Assembly (NCBI GenBank): GCA_022559845.1
Contig: CM040118.1
Coordinates: forward strand, 163,328,331 to 163,392,330
Direction of reading: 5' to 3'
Length of the DNA stretch: 64,000 nt
Source: Amorphophallus konjac
Lineage: Eukaryota; Streptophyta; Magnoliopsida; Alismatales; Araceae
In this document: piece by piece, positions 53,212 through 63,900 of the stretch
How the letters are laid out: each line of letters starts with the position of its first letter
How positions within the stretch are numbered: the stretch's first letter is position 1
Notes under the pieces: model-generated
Databases searched by the model: none
What the model was told of the DNA's origin: nothing
What the model saw: only the letters and a program-made list of their open reading frames with translations
Translations under genes and position numbers: made by a program

Positions 53212-54750
53212 GAGTGACTTTACTTGTTCTTATCCACCCTCACACCTGTACTCAGATATTTATATATATATGAGATTGAAAATTTTTGGTTTACCTGAGC
53301 ATTTGTGGACTTGTGTTTTCTTTCACTTTCTCGCTTTCCTTGCTTTTGCCCTGCGCTTGTAGCTGTAATTAACACTTGAATAAACAGGTTAATCCATCTG
53401 TTCGACTTGGCCCCTTGCTCAATAAGCAAGTGGATGTCTTTACTTTGACCTTGATAATGGGTCAAGGGGCCAAGCCTTTAATCAGTGAAGGCAAATGATA
53501 AACGAATATAAGGAAAATGTGACATGCAAGTAAGCAAATGCTAACTAAAAAATAAAAAACGCAACCAGGCACATGCACAACAAAGGCTTAAATTTATTTA
53601 TTTATTTTCCTTTTTTTATTTTCAATTTTCAAAATGACGCCCTCGCAAACGGGCGTTTATTGGGAAATTGACGCCTTCGTGGTAGGCGTTTATTTAAATG
53701 GCACACATTTTTTTTGCTAGATTTAAAAATGACGACTTGATGAAAGTCGTTAATTTTTAAAAAGACGCTTGTCGGAAGAGGCGTTAATTCTTATTTTCCA
53801 TCTTTTTTTTTCTAAAATGACGACTTAATTAAGGACGTTAATTTTGAGAATGACGCCTACTATAAGAGGCGTGAATTTATTTTTTCTTGTTTTTTTTCTT
53901 TTTTTTGTTATTTTTTTTTTGTTTTCTGAAAGTAAGCATAGTACAGGGCCTTAAACCTTACGCCATCATGATCTTAAATTCATTAATCTTTCTCAAAAAA
54001 CTTAACCAAGTGGTCAGCGTGCTTAATGACTTATGCTTCTACTCATATTCTCTTGTAGCCCATCCTTCTTAGTTAGTCCTTACCATTCTTTGAGTTTACA
54101 ACCCACCATGGAGAGGGAAAAGAAGAATAATTTGAGGAAGCTCATGAGAGGTTTTCCAGAATGGGGAACGCTCCTCCCCTGCCCTAATGCCTGTTGGGAT
54201 TCGGTCTTAGGCTTAGGGAAATTTGTTGCTCTTTTTGCCCTTATTTATACATGCTTACGACCAGGGTTTTCCCTGCGGGGACTTTGCCCTCTTGACATGC
54301 TTTCTTTTGTAACCTTCTTTTTCTTTTCCTCTTTTCTTTTCAAAAAATAGAAACCTTATTGTACTTGGGCTTTAAGCATTTCGTTCCCTTTTGGGCCCTG
54401 ACTTCCACCTACTAGAGCGGTGGGCAGGTTTGGTTAGTAACCCTTGACTCGTACTCCGTCTCGTGAGCCGAAGAGAAGAGAATAGGTAATGTTTTTACCC
54501 TCTTAGTTTGAGTCGGACCTTCCTCGAATTCCGGGCTGCTTGAGTTTAAAAGTAGAGCGTGTAGTGTGTGCGTGAGTTGACCCCAAAGTTAAACCATCCA
54601 AACTGAAGAGTGAATTAAGGATTTTGATTTCTTCGGGCTCGTGGCCCATGTACCATATCTGCCTGCAATTTTCCATTTTGTTTTGTTTTGTTTTATTTTG
54701 CTTTTCTATTTTTCTTCTTTTTGTTTATTTTGTTTGTTTTTATTATCTTT
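53212..54750. other. Spacer between the antisense mobile-domain gene and D integrase
   Basis: No ORF with coding character. Six TGACG hairpins lie at 53630-53880 (for example AATGACGCCCTC...GGGCGTTTATT). Long T-rich tracts follow at 53880-53930 and 54660-54745. The 3' ends of the two opposing transcription units meet here. Confidence 0.65.
53630..53880. repeat. TGACG-hairpin array, cluster 5
   Basis: Six units at 53632, 53668, 53727, 53760, 53815 and 53849 with arms such as TGACGACTT / AAGTCGTTA. Again both GCC and GAC types occur. Confidence 0.85.
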
Positions 54751-55908
54751 TTAGGGGTAGTATTTCTTTAAATAGAGACCATTCCAAGGATGAGTTAGCT
54801 CTTCACCTTCAGCATTAATTAATCTGTAAGCATTGCCAGGATGAACATCTTTTATAACAAAGGGACCTTCCCAGTTTGGTTGAAGCTTTGAACGAGGTCC
54901 ACCCGGTTTTACGAAGATTCTTTTAATTACCATCTCGCCGATTTTAAATTTTCTTTCAATCACTTTCCTTTGGTAAAAACGTGAAAACCTGTTTTGATAA
55001 ATACGCGCATGCTCAGCGGTGGCCAAACGCTTCTCGTCTAGGAGTTCCAACTGAGCAAAGAGAGATTCACGACGCTCATCAATGGGGAGCTCCTTGTCCA
55101 ATTGTACTCGTAGAGAAGGGATAAGAATCTCGTAAGGAACTACCGCCTCCATTCCATAAGTGAGGGCGAAAGGGGTTTGCCCCATAGGGGTACGAATGGA
55201 AGTGCGATAGGCCCAAAGAGCTTCAACTAATTTTTCTGGCCAATCCTCAAATTTAGTATCCTCACATGTTTTCTTAATAATCTTGATCAAAGTTTTGTTA
55301 GTTGCCTCTACTTGGCCATTGCCCTGTGGATAGTAAGGAGATGAATGATGTAATGCAATGTTATGCCTGTTGCAGAGGTCCTGAAGCTCCTGAGAGATGA
55401 ATTGAGGCCCGTTGTCAGTGACGATGGTACTCGGGACGCCGAACCTTGTGATGATGTTCTTCATTATAAATTTGCAGATGGTTGACGCTTTTATCTCCAC
55501 GTAAGCTTCCGCCTCCGCCCACTTGGTGAAGTACTCCATGTCCGTGAGTATAAAAGACTTTGGTTTTGTGAGGAGGTTCGGATCACCAAGGGGTCCAATA
55601 ATATTGAAAGCCCACATGGAGAAAGGCCATGTGGAGGACATAGGATGGAGTGAAGAAGTAGGAGAGTGAATTTTATCGGCGTGTAGTTGGCACTTAACAC
55701 ACCTTCGAACATAGATGGAGCAGTCCTCTTCTAGAGTAGGCCAATAGAAACCTAGCCTAAGGATCTTCTTAGCTAACATCTGGCTATTGACATGACCACC
55801 ACACACTCCGGAATGCGCCTCTTCCACGACCTTCCAAGATTCATCATCATCTAGGCATCTTAACAAAACACCGATAAGACCTCTTCTATAAAGCACACCT
55901 CCAATCAA
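54751..55908 (-). CDS. Tat-type integrase of D
   Basis: C-terminal domain of the D polyprotein, here 385 residues. The frame continues upstream to a stop at 56017. The zinc region has HSGVCGGHVNSQ and CVKCQ. The core has LTDMEYFTKW (first Asp), VTDNGPQF (second Asp) and GNGQVEATNKTLIK (Glu), so the D,D,E triad is complete. TSIRTPMGQTPFALTYGMEA and the C-terminal LQPNWEGPFVIKDVHPGNAY / GLYLKKYYP module are typical. It is cut from RNase H only by the TAA at 56015-56017. It inserts cDNA into chromosomes. Confidence 0.92.
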   Translation of the reverse strand: MIGGVLYRRGLIGVLLRCLDDDESWKVVEEAHSGVCGGHVNSQMLAKKILRLGFYWPTLEEDCSIYVRRCVKCQLHADKIHSPTSSLHPMSSTWPFSMWAFNIIGPLGDPNLLTKPKSFILTDMEYFTKWAEAEAYVEIKASTICKFIMKNIITRFGVPSTIVTDNGPQFISQELQDLCNRHNIALHHSSPYYPQGNGQVEATNKTLIKIIKKTCEDTKFEDWPEKLVEALWAYRTSIRTPMGQTPFALTYGMEAVVPYEILIPSLRVQLDKELPIDERRESLFAQLELLDEKRLATAEHARIYQNRFSRFYQRKVIERKFKIGEMVIKRIFVKPGGPRSKLQPNWEGPFVIKDVHPGNAYRLINAEGEELTHPWNGLYLKKYYP

Positions 55909-56016
55909 AGTGTATCGCTGAGCAACTCTTCGAATGGCTTTCTTTTCTTCAGCCGTGGCCTCTTCGGGATAGGATTGATCTTGGCAATACTTAGCAATCT
56001 CGTAATACCATGGCTT

Positions 56017-57213
56017 TTATTCATCATCCAATTCTTCCTCTAAATCCAACAGCATGACTTCCTTATTTTCAATGATTCCACCTTGCTTAACCTTCCTGAG
56101 CATCTCCTCCTTAACACTAAGGAAAGCTGGATCCTTGATAGCTGGAGTGAGCCGTTTGTGAATAATGATAGAATGGGAATCCCTTTCGGGAGGGAAAGCC
56201 AAGGAAGATGCAAGAGAAGCGAGGGCATCAGCTAAAATGTTATGTTTGCGAGGAACGTGAATGAAGATTAATTTAGTGAAAAGCTTGGTATAAGCGGAAG
56301 TCAATTCCTGATAGGGTTTAAGTTTAGGATTGAGCGTGCGGCACTTGGTGAGCACTTGGCGAAGAATAAGCTGACTATCACCTACAATTCGCAAATGGGT
56401 AACACCAAATTGATGAGCGGCCTCTAGTCCGACCAGAAGAGCCTCATACTCAGCTATATTATTTGTAACTGGAAATGCAAGTTGAGAGGCGAGTGGAATA
56501 GTGATACCCTCCGGTGATAGAAGAATAATGCCAATCCCTTTCCCTTTTGAATTTAAAGCTCCATCAAAATGTAACGTCCACATCGAATCGGTCTGATTGA
56601 CGAATATTAGTTCCTCATCTGAAAACTCTGAGCGAACATGGTCAAATCTAGGGAGAGGGTGATGAGCAAGATGTTCTGCTATGGCATAGCCTTTAATCGC
56701 TTTTTGTTGAATATAGATTATATTGAATTGAGAGAGGAAGCTTTTCCATCGTGCTAATTGGTCGGTGAGAATGGATTTTTCAAGAAGGAATTTGATTGTA
56801 TAAATACAGGCGATGAGATGAACTTCGTGTGCTAAGAAATAATACTTGAGTTTCTGAACTACCCAGACTAAAGCAGCACAACTCTTTTCTATAGCTGAGT
56901 ACCTCTGCTCACAGGGGTTGAAAAGCTTTGACAAATAGTAGGCTGCCCTTTCTTTTCCTTCTTTGTCAACTTGGGCTAGGATAGCGCCTACAAAGTCATC
57001 CAGGACGGAAATATAAAGAACAAGTGGTTTGCCTGGAACTGGCGGCCTCAGGACAGGAGGATTTGAGAGATAATCCTTCAATCCATCAAAATCTGCTTGA
57101 CATTTGTCATCCCAAACAAACTTGACTCCCAGCTTAGTAAGCTCGTAGAACGGTCTACATCTTTGTGAATGCTGGGAAACAAAGCGACGAATAAATTGCA
57201 ACCTCCCGATCAA
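56017..57213 (-). pseudogene. RNase H and archaeal-type RNase H of D
   Basis: Two RNase H modules in tandem. The first (about residues 40-160) has LYISVLDDFVGAILAQ and EKSCAALVWVVQKLKYYFL. The second (about 215-345) has LHFDGALNSKGKGIGIIL, NNIAEYEALLVGLEAA, IVGDSQLI and VPRKHNILADALASLA, the archaeal-type RNase H that marks the Tat lineage. Both remove RNA from the hybrid; in Tat elements the second may replace the first. The frame starts abruptly at FIRRFVSQ after a break, and the linker residues normally joining RT to this region (about twenty) are missing, so a small deletion lies near 57215-57235. A single TAA ends it before integrase. Confidence 0.88.
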
Positions 57214-58590
57214 TCCTCGAACTTCTCAATACCCCTCTTACTCACGATGAATCCAAGTAACTTCCTTGATGAAACACCAAACACGCACTTCTTGGGATTC
57301 ATTTTCAGCTGATACTCCCGTGCTCTTTGCAAGACTTTAGTCTGAACTTCGGGATGCTCAATCCTTGTCCTTGATTTCACTACCAGGTCATCAACATACA
57401 CCTCAATGTAAATGTGGATCATATCATGAAAAATTGCCATCATAGCCCTTTGATAGGTGGCTCCAGCATTCTTAAGTCCAAAGGGCATGACCACATAGCT
57501 ATAAGTTCCCCATGGTGTAGTGAATGATGTTTTCTCTTGATCCTCCTCAGCCAGGCGACTCTTATTGTAACCGAAAAAGCCATCCATGAACGAGAGAGTC
57601 TCATATCCTACCGTATTGTCAATTAAGACATCAATATGAGGGAGGGGGAAGTCATCTTTAGGACACGCGCAGTTGAGGTCCCGAAAGTCTATACAAATCC
57701 GCACCTTTCCATCTTTCTTCATGACTGGGACGATGTTAGTCACCCAATTGGGATAGAGGACAACTCTGACGAATCTAGCCTTATGGAGCTTATCGACCTC
57801 TTCTTTCATTTTTAATGCCATATTAGGGTGGAAACGTCTCAACCGCTGTTTGACCGGAACGGACCCTGGCTTAAGTGTAAGTCGATGTTCAACGAGCGCA
57901 GGGTCCAATCCAGGCATATCTTCATAACTCCACGCGAACGTGTCCTTATATTCTTGAAGAACCAAAATAAGCGCCTCCTCTTCGGAGGGCGGCAAGTTCT
58001 TACTAATGAGGACAATCCTAGGGTCTTCTTCAGTACCCATATTTATTTCTTTGGTAGGCTCTTCTACTGAGACTGATGGCTCATCAAATCTTCTCATGCC
58101 ACTGGCAAAAGTATCAGCCTCGTCCTCATATTCTTCATAACCTTCATCCCCCTCTTCAATAGGGTCTTCATCATTCATGATCTCATAAACACAAAAACCC
58201 TCATTAAAAACACAAGTATCCTCATATTCTACTTCCGGTAGGATAATCGGATTCTCCATATATTCGGGAAGAGCTAAGCATGCCCGGCACCTTCTAGCTA
58301 ATTCCAACAAGAATCTACGGGGAATCTGCTTACCCTTGGATCTCTTATGTGAAGCTACCTCGTGAATCTTAAAACTAGAAGAATAAGAACAACTAGCCTG
58401 ATCACTAGAATTTGACAAAGATGAAGGAGGTGGGGAAAAGATGGGTACATAAGGAGATACATATGAAGACTCCTCACCAGAGGGGTAGGGAAGGTCCCCT
58501 AATGAATCCGGGAAGAGCGGCCCCTGGGTCGGGACACACTCAGGAAGAAGATAGGAGGTCTCCTCAATGGAGATGAAAGATTGGAAAATT
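57210..58590 (-). pseudogene. Reverse transcriptase of D
   Basis: RT with KDGKVRICIDFRDLNCACPK, FPLPHIDVLID, YSYVVMPFGLKNAGATYQR and the catalytic YVDDLVVKSR, so all catalytic aspartates are present. It is preceded by an acidic linker and LPPSEEEALILVLQEYKDTF / YEDMPGLDPALVEHRL, normal for gypsy RT. It ends LGFIVSKRGIEKFED-stop where the deletion toward RNase H occurs. The same frame is open upstream to about 58590, past the point where the upstream ORF ends; the change of frame sits at a run of ten A (minus strand) near 58600. Confidence 0.88.
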
Positions 58591-59323
58591 TGAATTTTGG
58601 CATTTTTTTTTTGTTTTTATTTTCAAGAAGAAGGCAATGAGAGGGAGGAACAGGAGGTGGAGTTGAAATTGAAAGATTTGCAAAAGATTGAATGGGTGAT
58701 GGCTCGCGCGGAGGCATGATGGAGAGTTTGGAAAATTGCTCGAGGAGCAAGGGAGGAATTAATGAATTTGGAGAAAAAGTTATTAAGACCGCGGGCGGTC
58801 TAGGGATGTCTGAGCAAAACATTTTATTAAACAAACAGACCAAAGCCGTTGGATGAATGGTCTTGACAAAGAAGAGGCCGGCCCACAGCCTGTCTATGTT
58901 GAAGCCCTCCTCAAATGGGACATCAGGCACTCCAGTATCTGTATAATCACTTAACAACTGCCTCCTATCTGTAATTACTGCTGGCTTCTCAATTAGCTCA
59001 TGAATCAACGGCGGCCATTCTGGATCAGTTGGCATAAATAGTCGGCTCAAGGCAATGGTAATGTCATTCATATCAAACCATCTATACCAGTGACATTCGG
59101 GGTCATCCATCTTTCTTATTTTATCAGGCCGTAAGGATTCCAGGGCCTTGTAGGTAGCCAGTGGGGCTATGTGACAAGCAAACTGTCTTCCATGTATGTC
59201 TTGATAATCCAGTATTGAAGTAATTAATGTAGTTTGCTGGCCATTTTGGATGCCACCCTTGATGAAGTGTGTTTGCAGAGTCCATGTAAGAGGTTGGCGA
59301 TCCATTTTAAGTGTAGAAGTCAT
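58499..59323 (-). CDS. D polyprotein segment between protease and RT
   Basis: 274 residues of a Tat-specific connector with no assigned enzyme activity: SILDYQDIHGRQFACHIAPL, DDPECHWYRWFDMNDITIAL, LPFMPTD-like LFMPTDPEWPPLIHELI and a Pro/Ser-rich C terminus. In related plant gypsy proteins this part lies between the protease/G-patch and RT. It shifts frame at the A-run near 58600, so the last 35 residues are probably out of frame. Confidence 0.65.
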   Translation of the reverse strand: MTSTLKMDRQPLTWTLQTHFIKGGIQNGQQTTLITSILDYQDIHGRQFACHIAPLATYKALESLRPDKIRKMDDPECHWYRWFDMNDITIALSRLFMPTDPEWPPLIHELIEKPAVITDRRQLLSDYTDTGVPDVPFEEGFNIDRLWAGLFFVKTIHPTALVCLFNKMFCSDIPRPPAVLITFSPNSLIPPLLLEQFSKLSIMPPREPSPIQSFANLSISTPPPVPPSHCLLLENKNKKKMPKFKFSNLSSPLRRPPIFFLSVSRPRGRSSRIH

Positions 59324-59383
59324 GACGACCCATGGCTGATCTTCATCCTTGTCTTTACTTGACCCTTTGTATCCTAGGCCTCC

Positions 59384-59680
59384 TCAGGGAATCATCTTTT
59401 GGTGCCTGATGGGCTTGACCCGCCCTTGGAGATTGACCCCCAAGCCCTTACCAATCTTATACCCCATCTTTAATAAGATATTCCATCCTGGCGTGTTCAT
59501 CATGCTCTTCCTTTTCTTTCCTTGGGAAGGCAGGGGTGTCATTAAAGGTGAAGCTGGTTTAGTGATTAGGGGTCTTAACAAATCTCGCCGCGGGTCGACA
59601 ACATCCAAGACTGAAAGCAAAGGCTTGTTGGAAGGCCACATGGAAGGCACCGAAGTTGCTGAATGTATGTCTTCCGTCAC
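59384..59680 (-). pseudogene. G-patch segment of D polyprotein
   Basis: Contains GWNILLKMGYKIGKGLGVNL followed by QGRVKPI, a G-patch-type glycine-rich nucleic-acid-binding motif seen downstream of protease in some plant gypsy polyproteins. It is in a different frame from the protease, so a frameshift lies near 59680. A stop separates it from the following connector. Confidence 0.75.
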
Positions 59681-60177
59681 AAGATGGGCATGCTAGTAAC
59701 TTTGATAATGCGCCCTTTGTGTGGAAACTTTATGCATTGATGGTTTGTGGAGGGTACAACATCAAGTTCTTGAATATAGGGACGGCCCAAGATGCCGTTG
59801 AATGTCGGATCCATGTCTAAAATGTGGAAATCTGCTGTGATTGTCACTGGACCCAGACCAACTCTTAGAGTAATCATCCCTAGAGGCGGCTTCTTGGTAT
59901 TATCGTAAGCTATGACGGTAATTGTAGATGGCCGGATTTGACTTTCTGGAATGCCGCACATCTTCAAGGTGCTTGGCGACAGAACATTAATGGATGCCCC
60001 AATATCAACCAAACATTGTTTTACATCCACCTTGTTGATATCAATAGTGATACATAATGCATATTTCCTGGCCGGCTGAGGAGCTAATTCATGTTCATAA
60101 AAAGTAATAGCCGGTTGATTGCTGGCCAGATTCAAAACTGCAGTAACTTGTTCAACAGGAATGTCCTCATTGACCAT
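59677..60177 (-). CDS. Aspartic protease of D
   Basis: 166 residues: KQCLVDIGASINVLSPSTLK with catalytic Asp in DIGAS, STITVIAYDNTKKPPLGMIT, FHILDMDPTFNGILGRPYIQ and the SFHQ-like STNHQCIKFPHKG. This is the standard retropepsin arrangement of plant gypsy elements, which cleaves Gag-Pol. It begins after the Gag stop at 60198. Confidence 0.87.
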   Translation of the reverse strand: MVNEDIPVEQVTAVLNLASNQPAITFYEHELAPQPARKYALCITIDINKVDVKQCLVDIGASINVLSPSTLKMCGIPESQIRPSTITVIAYDNTKKPPLGMITLRVGLGPVTITADFHILDMDPTFNGILGRPYIQELDVVPSTNHQCIKFPHKGRIIKVTSMPIL

Positions 60178-60197
60178 TACTTTTTACAAATATTGTT

Positions 60198-61365
60198 TCA
60201 GAGCCAGCTGGTGTGCGGTAATCTTTTAATCAATTCCAAAATAGAAATTCGGACCGATGTTCTGTCCAAATGCTTTAACAAGTCATATTCCGTGCCTGGT
60301 GCAGACTCTTGTTCATGTTCCCCTTGTTCTTGTATTGGCTCCTGCTCCCGTTGGGGAAACACTCGATGGAACATCCATCCACTACGGAGCACCATTATTT
60401 TCGGAGCCTCTGTCGGGCTTAGGGTAGGCAAAGGGACAGAGGAGGTAGAGGGAGTGGTATGTGGCGCGTTGGGTGCTGGTGTAGGATTGGCAGGGGGAGG
60501 GGTTCTTATAAGAGGCCTTGCCGGCTGGGGGTTATCAGAATGTGGCGACGGGGGTCGAGTGAATAGGAGAGGCCTTGGAAGCATGATGGTGGATGAGGTA
60601 GATTGTGGCGAAACAGGAGGTGTGATGATTGCCGGCGAGGGGCGGATACGGGGAGGCCTATTTGGTGGAGGGTTTTGGGGTGCAGGAGAATTCATGGGTT
60701 GGCGTAAAAGAAGAGGCCGTGAAGGAGTAGGGTTAGGGTTGAATGGACCTATAGTGCTGGAACGTATAAGGGGACGTGGTGGTTGGGAAAGAGGGACAGG
60801 CTGAAGCCTTCTTAGCAATTGTGGTGGTTGCGGTTGACTGGAGTTTTGATTAATAGCCCCGATAGAGGCATTTTCCTTATGCCAACCCTGCCCTCTTTCC
60901 ACTTCATGGATCGATGTGACAAGGTTCACTTGTTGATTTTGAACCGGGTGCTCCGGCAGCGGATTATTGACAATCCCCATATTCGGCGGGGGTGCAGGAG
61001 CCTGCTGTTGCTGGGGGACTTGTTGTTGCTGACCTTGCTGCGGGTGCTGCTGAGCCGGTGGTTGCCGAGGAGGCCTTCGAGCCTTTAAAGTGGAAATAAC
61101 CCTCCTCATCTCATCCCAATCAATATCTCCCTGATCATTCATATCATGTATATAATCCTTGAAGTGAAAACAATGATCGATGTTGTGCCCCGGCTGCCGA
61201 TGGAAGACACAATATCAGGAGGTGTCTACATGTTGTGGCCATATTGTTCTTTCTTTGGCCAAGGTGAGCAGGTTGGCAGCCATGAGGGCATTGAAAATAT
61301 CTAACAGGATTTCGGGTAGGGGAGAGTATTGCGCCCTTCGGGGACCCAATGGCCTTCTTGATTGT
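60198..61365 (-). pseudogene. gag: Gag of D, C-terminal part
   Basis: From the LTR E insertion inward the frame gives EILLDIFNALMAANLLTLAK, then a TGA just before YCVFHRQPGHNIDHCFHFKD (about 61145-61205), the C-X2-H-X4-H-X4-C type knuckle of Tat Gags, and INDQGDIDWDEM-like MNDQGDIDWDEMRRVIS. A long Pro/Gln-rich tail with PQQGQQQQVPQQQQ follows to the stop at 60198. The N-terminal Gag core is beyond LTR E and outside the window. An open frame on the opposite strand at 60091-60804 is only a shadow of this low-complexity tail. Confidence 0.82.
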
Positions 61366-62819
61366 TGTCACGCCCCGAGCGCGGAAGGAACCCGGAGATG
61401 CGTGACGAGTTTATATCGATCATGTCAATCAGAGCGTTAGTGTATTCAACACATAGACAGAGTGCGTAAAAGTAAAGATAACCCAATCCTTTATTCAATC
61501 ACAACCTCAAAAGTACTTCTATTACAATTCACTTAATGAAAGTGCTAAGACTCAATAAAAGGAAAAGTACAATGGTTGACTCAAGAAATTAGAAAGATAA
61601 GACTAGTAGACGATTGGATAAACGGAGTAGCTCTAGTCTCTTCACACTTGACCTTCCCCATCCGATTGAGTCTCATCATCGGACTTACCTGAAAAATAAG
61701 AAAAAACACTAGATGAGCGAACGCTCAGTAGGAATTATATCTCAAGAACTAGCTTGCTTTAAATAAATTACATGTTACATGAATGCAACAAAGCTATGCA
61801 TGTTTGCGTAAAACGATAAGAGAGAGAAAGTATAACAAGAGGTAATTGAGTAAACTAGCATGTCTTTCAAGAACTTATATCAATGAATGTCAAGATATTC
61901 AAGCAAGTATATTCATCATGTCATGTCGGGAAGTGGCTATCACGTTTCAAGCAAGTATATAAATACCCGTTCCGGGTCACGCAAGTCATGTCATGTCAAG
62001 TCGAGTATGAGATTATGGAATGTCTAATCAAGCTAGTCATGCACTTCGGTACAATGCCATACCGTGATCATTACAACTCCCATGGGCACTAGTACTTTTG
62101 GGTGCTCCTCCCAAGACCTGATCGGGCCCTCTATGCGCAGGCATTGATCATGTATTTTTTGACATCCACTATAGTTATAGCCAATGTGGAATTTCAAGGA
62201 ATAAGCTTGTACGATTTTTTAAGGTAGATTTTTGGGGAATAGCATTTCAAGGATTTGAACATGTTGTATAATGACGATAGTAATGGTATAATCACGATGA
62301 TCGATAAAACTAGGTGGAATAGGCTCCCTTACTTGGGTGCCATGACAATAAGAGTAAGCGCCCATATGAACATGGTTGCTTGTTCTTGTACATGATAAGG
62401 TAGATAGAATTAGTGTACACAAGTACGGCACACTATTCTTATAGGATATGCATGGTATGGGTTACCCATCCATTATTTCAAGAATATTCTCATGACATAC
62501 AAATAGCATGTCGTGTACACCATGTTTCTTTAGAGTGACATGGTAATTAAGAAGTGTCATGGGTTTTAAGGGTACAACCCGCTTGGCTGCTTTGAGGGAA
62601 TCTAAAGCTAGCGGAGTCTTACGGAGGTCTCTATGATAAAGTCACTAGTCCAAAGGAACGGAATGTCCCATGGAGAGTTCATCTATCACCGAGAAATAGT
62701 GTGTAATCGGTAAAACAACGTGAAACATGGGACTATATTCACGGACTAGAATATAGTGCCTATAAAGATATACATATATATATGTATGTATATACTCACG
62801 GAAATCAGAAACCAGGAAA

Positions 62820-63380
62820 ATAGCGCCTTATGTCAAGTCTTCATTTTATGAATTGACGCCCTTCTCTGGGTCGTCAGTTCACATTATGATGACTGTTCAC
62901 TCAGTCGTTACATACAAGTTTAATATATATAAAAATCTCAATTTTTCAGATATTATGTAATGGACGACTTTGCTTAAGTCATTAATTCTGTGAATAATGC
63001 CTTAGTTACAGGCGTCTTATACAAAACTGACGGCATGGTATATGTCGTCATTTCAATAATCAAGTGGATTTCACCGGGTATCTCACTAAGTTGATGCCTA
63101 TGGGTGAGGGCGTCCATTCAATTGACGACATGGACATGGTCGTTATTTCATATGAACAGAGGCACATGGAATTTTGAGCCATAACCAAACAGGATTCTAG
63201 AGATATGAACAGAACGAGAAAAATAGGGAGAATTTATTAATATGATCATGCATTGATTATTACATCCAGGTTCAAAGTTATTAAATTTTGAACAGGGGGT
63301 ATTTATTAATTAACTGCAAATTGACGACTGTCACGAAGGGCGTTAACAATCAAAATAACGCCTGTATCTAGGGCGTCATT
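62820..63380. repeat. TGACG-hairpin array, cluster 6 (in LTR E)
   Basis: About nine units, for example TTGACGCCC...GGGTCGTCAG (62857), GGACGACTTT...AAGTCATTAATT (62963), TTGACGACATG...CATGGTCGTTATT (63120) and TTGACGACTG...GGGCGTTAA (63322). Same design as in D, though E belongs to another gypsy lineage. Confidence 0.82.
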
Positions 63381-63891
63381 TAATGAAAATACAGAATCAA
63401 CACGAAACTGAGGTTCTTACAGTCCTATATGCATGCTTATAACTTGCTAGTTACAGGATTTTACTAAGTCTTGAGAAAACCTACCTGTGGGTAGACTTAG
63501 TTTGGCAGATCGTGAAGAATCTGAAGAAAATACGATACTCTGTTTGAAACAGAGTAACCGCGTAGAAGGAAGCAGCTCGTAATAACAACGGGGAAGAAAG
63601 ACTATAGCCTTCAATCCTTCATGCAGCAAGGAGGAAGAAGGAAGGATGAAGAACAAGCAATGTTCTTCATGCAGTAACGGCAGCAGCTCCTTCTCGTTGC
63701 AGACAACCTGCAGAAGAAAGATGAAGAATCATTAATGTTCTTCACGTTCTCTACAATCAGGTTGAAGAGAAAGAAGATGGAATCCCCACCCCAGAGGAAG
63801 AAGAAGAACTCCCTTATGTTCTTCACGCTCGGAACAGCACCAATAAGTTTTGACAAAGAAAAGAGCCTTCAGGGCGGCTCGATGAGAGGGG

Positions 63892-63900
63892 TATTTATAG
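63892..63900 (-). promoter_or_regulatory. TATA box of LTR E
   Basis: CTATAAATA followed (minus strand) by CCCCTCTCATCG; the same element with CCCC follows at 45354-45362. Confidence 0.6.

Larger units (their letters stand above)
44600..61365 (-). mobile_element. Tat-lineage Ty3/gypsy element D with antisense plant mobile domain genes (partial)
   Basis: Gag (60198-61365), protease, G-patch, RT, RNase H, a second archaeal-type RNase H and integrase on the minus strand. The second RNase H is diagnostic of Tat. Downstream of integrase and in opposite orientation lie two intron-bearing genes (47394-48833 and 49552-53211). Extra ORFs 3' of pol, sometimes antisense and sometimes carrying this transposon-associated domain, are known in Tat elements. 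The gag N terminus and 5' LTR are displaced by LTR E at 61366 and are outside the window. The left boundary is uncertain. Damage is light: a few stops, frameshifts and one deletion. Confidence 0.8.

Noticed and set aside
60091..60804. 237-residue Gly-rich ORF opposite D gag
   Set aside because: Complement of the Pro/Gln-rich Gag tail; composition explains it.
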